Shown in pieces: positions 54,875 to 64,000 of a stretch of DNA of 64,000 bases; within the stretch, counting starts at the first letter, position 1; every line of letters begins with the position of its first letter. The stretch comes from Sorex araneus (lineage: Eukaryota; Chordata; Mammalia; Eulipotyphla; Soricidae): assembly GCF_027595985.1 (NCBI RefSeq), contig NC_073304.1:145817246-145881245 (forward strand). The letters run 5' to 3'. Under the pieces are notes generated by a model. That model did no database searches. It was not told the origin of the DNA and saw only the letters and a list, made by a program, of their open reading frames with translations. The position numbers and the translations under genes were made by a program.

Positions 54875-55015
54875 TTTTCTTCTGTTTTGGGGCCACAACC
54901 AGCTGTGCTCAGGCCTTACTCCTGGCAAGCTTGAGGTACCACCTGGAGTGCCAAGGATTGAAACCTGGTTGGCTGTGGTATAAGGCAAGTGCCCAAGCTT
55001 CTCTGCTCTCTCTCT
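54875..55015 (-). mobile_element. SINE (SOR-type), antisense, old
   Basis: TTTTGGGGCCACAACCAGCT, GCTCAGGCCTTACTCCTGGC, GCCAAGGATTGAAACCTGG. Confidence 0.78.
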
Positions 55016-55084
55016 CTCTAGTTCATCATGTCATTCTTATTTTTTTTAATTTATTTATTTTTTAATTTGCTGCAGGTTGACTTT

Positions 55085-55596
55085 AGGTTGACCTTGCAAC
55101 CACTCACTACAGAGAGTCTCTTGCCCGCACGCCTGGCTGTCTTCCCCGGGGCCCCTTGGAGGGGATGGGCTCCACCTTCCCTCCCCACCCCAAGCAGAGC
55201 TCCCGGCGGCCGAAGACCACCGGAACCTAGCTGCAGCCATGCTGGAGGCTCTTCTCTACACATTCAGAGAGGCCTCATGCATGAAGGTACCAGCAGAGGA
55301 ACCCAGGTGTGTGTAATCCCATCAACGATCAACATCCAGAGACTTAAAAGCAAGCTCTCAGAAGCGTGTGGCCACAATCGGCCACACCATATCTGTAGCA
55401 TACTTCTCTCTCTGGAGACACTGGCAATCTTCTGAGAGTTTCCTGCCCCCATGGGACAGCCTTGCAAGCTCCCCATGGTGTATTCATGTGCAAAATCCAG
55501 TAACAAGCTGGAACTCATTCCCCTGACCCTGAAGAGCCCCCCCTGCAACATCCTTAGGAGGGCCAAGTCAAATAGACTTTTAAGATCTCAGGGAAA
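55085..55596 (+). mobile_element. Composite GC-headed retroposon, copy 3, main piece
   Basis: The module CACTACAGAGAGTCTCTTGC, AAGCAGAGCTCCCGGCGGCC, AACCTAGCTGCAGCCATGCT and CAGCAGAGGAACCCAGGTG is followed by the SINE-like body (CCTTGCAAGCTCCCCATGGT, CATTCCCCTGACCCTGAAG). It is split by the L1 at 55,597-56,706 and its last part continues at 56,722-56,772. Confidence 0.75.
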
Positions 55597-56221
55597 CATC
55601 AAAAAATGGGGCGAAGAAATGAACAGAAACTTTACCAAGGAAGAGATACGAATGGCCAAAAGGCACATGAAAAAGTGCTCTACATCACTAGTCGTCAGAG
55701 AGATGCAGATCAAAACAACCATGATATACCACCTCACACCACAGAGACTAGCACACATCCAAAAGAACAAAAGCAACCGCTGTTGGAGAGGATGTGGGGA
55801 GAAAGGGACCCTTCTACACTGCTGGTGGGAATGCCGGCTAGTTCAGCCCTTTTGGAAAACAGTATGGACGATTCTCAAAAAACTAGAGGTTGAGCTCCCA
55901 TTTGACCCAGCAATACCACTGCTGGGAATATATCCCAGAAAAGCCAAAAAGTATAGTCGAAGTGATATATGCACTTATATGTTCACCGCAGCACTGTTTA
56001 CAATAGCCAGAATCTGGAAAAAACCCGAGTGCCCTAGAACAGATGACTGGTTGAAGAAACCCTGGTACATCTATACAATGGAATACTATGCAGCTGTTAG
56101 AAAAAATGAGGTCATGACGTTTGCATATAAGTGGATCAACATGGAAAGTATCATGCTAAGTGAAATGAGTCAGAAAGAGAGAGACAGACATAGAAAGATT
56201 GCACTCATCTGTGGAATATAG
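55451..56221 (+). pseudogene. Chimeric 256-codon ORF: composite-element head plus L1 ORF2 C-terminus
   Basis: The first 49 residues ([20 protein letters not shown]...) are translated from the composite retroposon; from residue 50 the frame is L1 ORF2 C-terminus. The join is an insertion boundary (55,597), so the frame is accidental. No promoter or splice evidence. Confidence 0.8.
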
Positions 56222-56706
56222 AATAATAGACTATAAGACTAACGCCCAAGAATAGTATAAATAAGTACCAGGAGATAGTTTCCATGGCTTGGAGGCTGGT
56301 CTCTCATTCTGGGTAATTCAGGGAAGGGACCACCAAGTAAAATATGGTTGGAGGTCATGTGGGGGAAGGGTGAGGCGGGCGGAATACAGACTAGAGACTG
56401 AACACAATGGCCACTCAACATCTTTATTGCAAACCACAACACCTAATCAGAGATAGAGAACAAAAGGGAATTCCCTGCCATAGTGGCAGGGTGGGGTGGG
56501 GGGAGACGGGACTGGGGAGGGGGGGAGGGATGTTGGGTTTACGGGTGGTGGAGAATGGGCACTGGTGAAGGGATGGGTTATCGAACTTTGTATGGGGGAA
56601 GCATGAGCACAAAGATGTATGGATCTGTAACTGTACCCTCACGATGACTCTCTAATTAAAAATAAACTAATAAAAAATAATTAAATTAAATTTAATTTAA
56701 AAAAAA
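55597..56706 (+). mobile_element. Young 5'-truncated L1, 15-bp TSD
   Basis: The ORF2 C-terminal segment (about 207 codons, [20 protein letters not shown] to the end near 56,221) and 3' UTR lie within a perfect direct repeat AAGATCTCAGGGAAA at 55,582-55,596 and 56,707-56,721. It is nearly identical to the 9.1 kb copy. The cysteine motif [18 protein letters not shown] is intact. Confidence 0.95.
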
Positions 56707-56721
56707 AAGATCTCAGGGAAA

Positions 56722-56772
56722 GGATGAAATGAGATGTTACTGAGCCTGCCTGAGAAATCAGTGATTAACGGG
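56722..56772 (+). mobile_element. Composite retroposon, copy 3, 3' piece
   Basis: GGATGAAATGAGATGTTACTG and AATCAGTGATTAACGGGAT continue the body interrupted at 55,596. The usual GACAGTGATACAG tail is absent. Confidence 0.8.
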
Positions 56773-57225
56773 ATATTCTGTGTGTGATATTTTTTAATTA
56801 GTCACAGTGACAATACAGTTACAGATTCACACATTTTCGTGCTTCTTTTTCTCTCATGCAATATTTGAGAGCCCATCCCTCTACCAGTGTCCATTTTCCA
56901 CAACTAATCAACCCAGTGTCCCACCCAACCTCTCAATCCCATCCCCTCCACCCCACCCCACCCCGCCTCTGTCGGGGGGCATTCCAATTTGATATCTCTC
57001 TTTCCTTTTGGGTGTTGTGGTTTGCAATAGGGGTATTGAGTGGTCATCCTGTTCAGTCTCTAGTCTACATTCAGCAGGCATCTCCCTTCCCGCGCAGGAT
57101 CTCCAATCACATATTACTTGGTGTTTCCCTCTCTATCTGGGATGACTTTCCCTCAGCATGTGAGGCCAGCTTCCAAGCTATAGAGGAAACCTCCTGGTAT
57201 TATATACTACTATTCTTGGGTATTA
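56773..57225 (-). mobile_element. 3' UTR of the long antisense L1
   Basis: Antisense L1 3' UTR: TTAATTAGTCACAGTGACAA, CCTCTACCAGTGTCCATTTT, a C-rich strand (complement of the G-rich tract) at 56,945-56,965, AGTCTCTAGTCTACATTCAG. Confidence 0.92.
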
Positions 57226-60200
57226 GTCTCCTACTCTGTTGTTCTGTATTCCACAGATGAGTGCAATCTTTCTATGTCTGTCCCACTCTTTCTGACTCAT
57301 TTCACTTGGCATGATACTTTCCATGTTGATCCACTTATATGCAAAGTTCATGACTTCATCGTTTCTAACAGCTGCATAGTATTGCACTGTATAGATGTAC
57401 CAAAGTTTCCTTAACCAGTCATCTATTCTCGGGCACTCGGGGTTTATCCAGATACTGGCTATTGTAAACAGTGCTGCAATGAACATATAAGTGCAGATGT
57501 CATTTCGACTATACTTTTTTGTTTCTCCAGAATATATTCCCAGAAGGGATATTGCTGGATCAAATGGAAGCTCAATTTCTAATTTTTTAAGAAGTGTCCA
57601 TATTGTTTTCCAAAGGGGCTGGACCAGTCGGAATTCCCACCAGCAGTGTAGAAGGGTCCGTTTCTCCCCACATCCTCTCCAACAGCGGTTGCTTATGTTC
57701 TTTTGGATGTGTGCCAGTCTCTGTCGTGTGAGGTGGTATCTCATGTGATGCAGAGTGTTTTTTCATGTGCCTTTTGGCCATTCGTGTCTCTTCCTTGGAA
57801 ATGTTTCTGTTCATTTCTTCGGCCCACTTTCTGATGGAGTTGGATGTTTTCTTCTTGTAGAGTTCAACCAGTGCTTAATATACCCTTGATACCAACCCTT
57901 TATCAGATGGGTATTGGGTGACTATCTTTTTCCATTCTGGAGATTGCCTTTGTATTCTGGTCACTGTGTCTTTTGTGGTGCAGAAGATTTTTAGTTTAAT
58001 ATAGTCCCATTTGTTTAGCTCTGTTTCTACTTGATTGCTTAGTTCCGTGTCATATTTGAAGATGCCTTTAGCTTCAATATCAGGAACGGTTCTGCCTACC
58101 TTATCTTCGATGTACCTTATGGATTGTGGTCTGATGTTGAGGTCTTTAATCCATTTCGATCTGATTTTTGTGCATGGTGTCAGGTCAAGGTCTAAGTCCA
58201 CTCTTTTGATGTGGTTGTCCAGTTTTGCCAGCACCATTTGTTGAAGAGATTTTCCTTGCTCCACTTCACATTTCTTACCCCCTTATCAAAGATTAGATGA
58301 TCATACATTTGGGGTTGTGTGTAGGGATATTCCGCTCTGTTCCATTGGTCTGAGGCTCTGCCTTTGTTCCAGAACCATGCTGTTTTAATTGTTACCGCTT
58401 TGTAGAAAGTTTAAGGTTGGGGAGCGTGATGCCTCCCATCATCTTTTTCCCAAGAATTGTTTTAGCTATCCGTGGGCGTTTATTGTTCCATATGAATTTC
58501 AGGATTGCTTGATCCATTTCTTTGAAGAATGTCATGGGTATCCTTACAGGGATCGCCTTGAATCTGTATAATGCTTTGGGGAGTATTGCCGTTTTGACAA
58601 TATTGACTCTCCCTATCTATGAGCAGGGGATATGTTTCCATTTCCTCATGTCCTCTTTTATTTTATGGAGTAGCGTTTTATAGTTTTCTTTGTAGAGGTC
58701 CTTTACTTCTTTACTTAAGCTGATTCCAAGGTATTTGATTTTCTGGGGCACGATTGTGAACGGGATTGATTTTTCATGTTTTTTTCCTCTGTATCATTGT
58801 TTGCATATAGGAAAGCCATGGATTTTTGGGTATTGATTTTATAGCCTACGACTTTACTGTACAATCAATTGTTTCTAAGAGTTTCTTACTAGAGCGTTTA
58901 GGCTTTTCTAAATATAGTATCATATCGTCTGCAAATAGTGAGAGCTTGATTCTTCCTTTCCTATCTGAATCCCCTTAATAACTTTTTCTTGCCTAATGGC
59001 TATTGCTAGTACTTCCAGTACTATATAAAAGAGAAGTGGTGAGAGTGGGTATCCTTCTCTTGTCCCAGATCTTAGAGGAAAGGCCCTTAGATTTTTCCCA
59101 TTCAAGATAATGCCTGCCATAGGTTTGTGGTAGATGGCTTTGACTATCTTGAGGAAAGTTCCGCTAAAACCCATTTTGGTGAGAGTTTTTATCATGAACG
59201 GATGTTGGATCTTGAAAAATGCTTTCTCTGCATCTATTGATATGATCATATGGTTTTTATCTTTACTTTTGGTGATATGATGGATTATGTTGATTGATTT
59301 CCGAATGTTAAACCATCCTTGCATCCCTGGGATGAATCCCACTTGGTCATGATGTATGATCTTTTTGATGAGTTGTTGGATTCTATTTGCTAGTATTTTG
59401 TTGAGGATCTTCGCATCGGTGTTCATCAGGGATATTAGTCTATAGTTTTCTTTGTTAGTGCTGTCTTTGTTTCCTTTTTGTATTAGGGCGATATGGGCCT
59501 CATAGAAACTGTTCGGAAGGATTCCTGTCTTTTCAATTTCCTGGAAAAGCTTGAGGAGAACTGGCAACAAGTCTTCTTTAAATGTCTGGAAGAATTCGCC
59601 AGTGAATCCGTCTGGACCTGGGCTTTTGTTTTTGGGGAGAATTTTGATTACAGTTTCGATTTCCTTGATATTTATGGGCCTATTCAGGTATTCCAAGTCT
59701 TCTTCATTCAGTCTTGGGAGATTGTAGGAGTCAAGGAATTCGTCCATTTCTTTTAGCTTCTCTTGTTTCATTGCATACAGACTCTCAAAGTAATCTCTGA
59801 TGATCTTTTGAATCTCCTTGGTTTCTGTTGTGATGTCCCCCTTCTCATTTCTGATTTGGTTTATTAGGGTTTTCTCTCTTTCTTTGTGACTCTTGCTAGC
59901 GTTTTATCAATCTTATTTATTTTCTTGAAGAGCCAGCTCTTTGTTTCATTGATCTTTCGGATTGTTTTTCGGGTTTCCATATCGTTAATTTCTGCTCTAA
60001 GTTTTATTATTGCTTTCCTTCTATCTGGTTTGGGTTCCTTTTGCTGGTCCTCTTCTAAGATCTTGAGCTGTGAAGTCAAGTTATCTATATAGGCCCTTTC
60101 TTCCTTTCGGAGGAAAGCTTGCAGAGCTATAAATTTTCCCCTTAACACAGCTTTAGCTGCGTCCCATAGGTTCTGGTGGCTTGTGTCTTCATTCTCATTT

Positions 60201-61021
60201 GTTTCGAGGTATTTTTTTATTTATTCCTTGATTTCCTTCTTGACCCACTCATTGTTCAATAGTGAGTTATTTAATTTCCAAGTGTTTGATTTGGTTCTCC
60301 ACGTCTGTGCGTGATTAACTTCCATCTTCAGTGCATCATGGTCTGAAAAGATAGTTGATACAATTTCTATCTTCCCGATTCTATTAAGGTATAATTTGTG
60401 ACCCAGAACATGGTCTATTTTGGAAAATGTTACGTGTGCACTGGAAAAGACTTTGTATTCTTTCTTTTTGGGATATATAGCCCTGTATAAGTCTATTAGC
60501 ACTGTCTCCTCCATTTCTTCCTTCAGAGCCATTGTTTCCTTGCTGAGTTTTGTTCTTGTCGATCTATCCATAGGTGATAAGGCAATGTTGAAGTCTCCAA
60601 CTACTATTGTGGTGCTAGTTATGTCCTCCTTAAATTTTGTTAGGAGTTCTTTTAAGTATTTAGCTGGTCGTTTGTTAGGTGCATATACGTTTAAGAGTGT
60701 GATTTCTTCCTGTTGTACATATCTCTTGATGAATACAAAATGACCTTCGCTGTCCCTTCTGATCTTTTTTAGCTTGGAATCTATGTTGTCGGATACTAGT
60801 ATGGCCACCCCCGCTTTTTTGAGGGAGTTGTTTGCTTGCAGGACTGTTTTCCATCCTTTGACTTTGAGACTGTGTTTTTTCTGACTATTCAGATGTGTTT
60901 CATGTAGGCAGCAGAAAGTTGGGTTTAGTTCCCTAATCCATTTTGCCACTCTGTGCCTCTTGATTGGTGCATTTAGACTGTTAACATTAAGAGAAATTAT
61001 TGTCATGGAATTTTCTGCCAT
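57226..61021 (-). pseudogene. Long L1 ORF2 (endonuclease/reverse transcriptase), disrupted
   Basis: Nearly the whole ORF2 lies on the minus strand. The endonuclease part (61,021-60,221, 266 residues) starts MAENSMTIISLNVNSLNAPI and keeps apurinic-endonuclease-type residues (Asn in SLNVNSLN, Glu in HETH, Asp/Asn in VGDFNI, His in SDHDAL). A stop follows at about 60,221. The reverse-transcriptase part (59,771-58,920) holds [14 protein letters not shown] and SIDAEKAF. The catalytic FADD segment lies just past a frameshift near 58,940. The C-terminal parts lie at 58,264-57,875 and 57,744-57,223, the latter with [16 protein letters not shown]. Stops and shifts make it inactive. The first CDS codon lies 43 nt after the ORF1 stop, the normal L1 spacing. 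Confidence 0.95.
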
Positions 61022-61063
61022 TTTTCTGTAGGGTTTGTTGTTCTTGTAGGTTTTCTCCTTGTC

Positions 61064-61915
61064 TTATAGTAGCCCTTTGAGTCCTTTTAAATTTGGTCTT
61101 GAGTCTATGAAGTTCCTGAGCTGTTGCTTCTCCGTGAAATAGTGTGTGGTTCCTTCAAGTTTAACTGAGAGTCTAGCCGGGTATAGTATTGTTGGTGAGG
61201 CGTTCATTTTATTAAGTTTTTTCACTATATCCCACCATTGTGTTCGGGCTTGGAATGTTTCTTCTGATCGGTCTGCTGTGAATCTAAGGGGTGCTCCTTT
61301 GTATATGATTTCCTTCTTTGATCTTTCTGCTTGCAGTATTGTGTCTCTGTCCACGGCATCCATCATTCTGACTATGATATGCCTTGAGGATTTTTTATTT
61401 AGGTCCCTTTTATCTGGTACCCTTCGGACTCCTTGGATCTGCATGCCCGCATTCTCTAGCTCTGGGAATTTCTTAGCAGTGATGTCTTTAATTGTGTTTT
61501 TTTCATTGGGATTGGTTCCCTGTGCTTCTGGTACTACAATGATTCTTATGTTTTTTCTCTTGAGGTCATCCCCTAGGACTCTAATTCATTCTAGAGCCAT
61601 TTTGATTTTTTTTTCATTATTTGTTGTTCCCTATATGCTTTGTGCAGCTCATCTTCAAGCTCATTGATTCTGTCTTTGGCTGTAGTCATTCTACTATTGA
61701 GGGCTCTTACCGAGATTTTTATTCATCTACTGATTTTTTTAATTGTGTCACTTCTGTTCGTAGCTTTGAAATTTCTGCTCTCATTTCTTCCTGGATAATC
61801 TTGGTGGACCGTTCCAAAGCTGCATCCATATTCTTCCTTAATTTATTGGATGTTTGTTTCATAGTTGCTTTGAGTTCATCAACCATCTTGACGATTTCCT
61901 CTCTGAATTCTTAAA
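61064..61915 (-). pseudogene. L1 ORF1 (RNA-binding chaperone), 5'-truncated and broken
   Basis: The C-terminal 126 residues are open (61,444-61,064; includes RRVPDKRDLNKKSSRHIIVR, FQARTQWWDIVKKLN and the end LKGLKGLL). They are consistent with the RRM/C-terminal domain of ORF1p. Upstream, the coiled-coil part (REEIVKMVDELKATM) is visible but interrupted by stops and frameshifts. The 5' end is lost at about 61,915, where another L1 begins in the opposite direction. Confidence 0.92.
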
Positions 61916-64000
61916 AGAAGGGCTAAAAGGGCTCCTGTAAGACAAGAAGGAAAACACCCATAAGCGCAACAAGCCCTTATAGAAAGAAAGATGGCACAAA
62001 CCCCCATGACAATAATCTCTCTCCATGTCAATGGTCTAAATGCACCTATCAGGAGACACAGAGTGGCAAAATGGATCCAGAAACTGAAACCAACATTCTA
62101 CTGCCTACAAGAAACACATCTGAACAATCAGAACAAAGAGAAACTCAAAGTTAAAGGATGGAAAACAATCCTAAAAGCAAACAACTCCCTCAAAATGCTG
62201 GGGTGGCCATACTAGTATCCAACAACATAGAATTCAGATTGAAAAAGATCAGAAAGGACAGTGAAGGCCATTTTCAATTTATCAAGGTTTTTATATATAA
62301 CAGGAGGAAATCACACTCTTAAATGTATATGAACCTAATGAGGGGCCAGCTAAACATTTAAAACAACTGCTAACAGATTTTAAGGAGGACATTGCCAGCA
62401 ATACAATAGTAATCGGAGACTTAAACACCACCTTGTCACCTCTGGATAGATCAACAAGAACAAAACTCAGCAAGAAAACACTGGCTCTGAAGGAAGAAAT
62501 AGAAGAAAGAGGGCTAACAGACCTATACAGGGCCCTACACCCCCAAAAGAAAGAATACACATTCTTTTCCAGTGCACAAGGAATATTTTCTAAAATAGAC
62601 CATGTGCTGGGTCACAAAGCATAACTCAATAAAATCAAGAAGAGAGAAATTGCATCAACTATTTTTTCAGACCACGATGAACCTAATCACACACAGATTC
62701 GGAGAACCAAATCAAACACCTGGAAATTAAACAACTCAATGTTGAACAATGAGTGGGTAGGAAGGAAGTCAAGGAAGAAATCAAAAGATACCTGGAAACA
62801 AATGAGAATGAAGACACGGGCTACCCAAACTTATGGGACGCAGCTAAAGTTGTGTTAAGAGCAAAGTTTATAACTTTTCAAGCATTCCTCAGGAAGGAAG
62901 AAAGGGCCTACATAGACAGCTTGACTTCACAGCTCAAGACCTTAGAAAAAGATCAATAAAAGGAACCCCAACCCGGTTGAAGGAAAAAAATAATAAAAAC
63001 TAGAGTAGAAATTAACGACATGGAAACCCAAAAAACAATCCGAAAGGTAAATGAAACAATCCAAAAGGTCAATGAAACCAAGAGCTGGTTCTTTGAGAAA
63101 ATAAACAAGATTGATAAACCACTAGCAAGACTCACAAAGAAAGAGAGAACTCTAATAAACCGAATTAGAAATGAAAGAGGACATCACAACAGAAACTAAT
63201 GAAATTCAAAAGATCTTCAGAGACTACTTTGAGACACTGTATACCAAGAAACAAGAGAACCTAGAAGAAATGGATCAACTCCTGGTTTCCTATCATCTCC
63301 CAAGACTGAGCCAAGAAGACTTGGAATACCTGAATAGACCCATCAATATGAAGGAAATTGAAACTGTAATCAAAAGTCTCCCCAAAAATAAAAGTCCAGA
63401 CTCAGATGGACTCACTAGTGAATTCTTCAAAACATTTAAAGAGGACCTGTTGCCAGTTCTCCTCAAGCTTTTCCAGGAAATTGAAGAAACAGGAAGTCTC
63501 CCAAACAAATTCTATGAAGCAAATATCTCCCTAGTACCAAAAGTAAACAAAGACACCACTAACAAGGAAAACTACAGGCCAATATCCCTGACGAACACGG
63601 ATGCAAAGATCCTCAAAAAAATATTAGCAATTACAATTCAACAACTCATCAAAAAAATCATACACTACGGGGATACAAAGATGGTTTAACATTCAGAAAT
63701 CAATCAACATAATCAATCATATAAACGAAAGCAAAGATAAAAACCATATGATCATTTCAATAGATGCAGAGAAAGCATTTGACAAGATCCAGCACCCATT
63801 TATGATGAAAACTACCACCAAAATGGGTTTAGAAGGAACTTTCCTCAAGATACTCAAAGCCATCTACCACAAATGCATGGCAGGCACTATTCTCAATGGA
63901 GAAAAACTAAGAGCCTTCCCTCTAAGATCAGGGATAAGACAAGGATGCCCACTCATACAACTTCTGTTTGACATAGTACTGGAAGTACTTGCAATAGCAA
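61916..64000 (+). pseudogene. Second L1, ORF1 end and ORF2 5' half, runs off the window
   Basis: It begins with the last codons of ORF1 (GGGCTAAAAGGGCTCCTGTAA), then the ORF1-ORF2 spacer. ORF2 starts at 61,991 (MAQTPMTIISLHVNGLNAPI). Endonuclease fragments lie at 61,991-62,215 and 62,433-62,624 with frameshifts between. RT-region sequence runs from 63,171 ([17 protein letters not shown]) with a 20-25 nt gap near 63,668, then [20 protein letters not shown] to the end. It is more diverged than the antisense L1 beside it and inactive. Confidence 0.93.

Noticed and set aside
56773-64000. Twin priming as the explanation of the head-to-head L1 pair
   Set aside because: Both arms contain the same ORF2 5' half and differ in sequence, whereas twin priming would give complementary, non-overlapping parts of one element.

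Overview
The window is mammalian nuclear DNA, very probably from a shrew (Sorex-like eulipotyphlan). The evidence is a tRNA-derived SINE present about 25 times, which I recognise as the shrew SOR-type element (opening GGGGCTGGAGCGATAGCACAG, with A- and B-box-like motifs). There are also many 5'-truncated L1 copies of one young family, and a NXT1 protein that looks like the normal mammalian one. The species call is inference. There are no operons, CRISPR arrays or bacterial features.

There is one convincing functional gene: NXT1 (p15, the NXF1 mRNA-export partner). It has a CpG-island promoter at about 23.7-24.6 kb, a 5' UTR intron, a single coding exon at 26,555-26,977 and a poly(A) signal at 27,246. 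A second gene-like segment (32,950-36,549) is an intronless retrocopy of NAA50 that keeps its GC-rich 5' UTR and a long 3' UTR. It is broken by a frameshift and has lost a glycine in the acetyl-CoA loop.

Most of the rest is retrotransposon debris, layered in datable order. 0-23 kb: L1 3' ends, SINEs, a 5'-inverted (twin-primed) L1 at 16.1-18.6 kb, and three copies of a repeat here called 'repeat B' whose tail resembles the L1 tail. 19.3-21.2 kb: an unassigned LTR-like stretch. 23.7-27.3 kb: NXT1. 32.7-36.7 kb: an old L1 tail containing a SINE, which contains the NAA50 retrocopy. 38.7-42.5 kb: an old antisense L1 containing a composite retroposon, which contains an L1 carrying a probable 3' transduction. 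43-49 kb: largely unassigned, with short local duplications. 50-55 kb: dense SINEs and L1 3' UTRs. 55-56.8 kb: another composite retroposon split by an L1. 56.8-64 kb: two long L1s head to head, forming a roughly 2 kb-arm inverted repeat.

The least explained signals are the composite GC-headed retroposon (three copies), repeat B, and 'repeat D' (two copies at 5.4 and 50.6 kb). All repeat names used here are local labels. Target-site duplications (TSDs) were read directly from the sequence. Family membership and relative ages are by-eye judgements.
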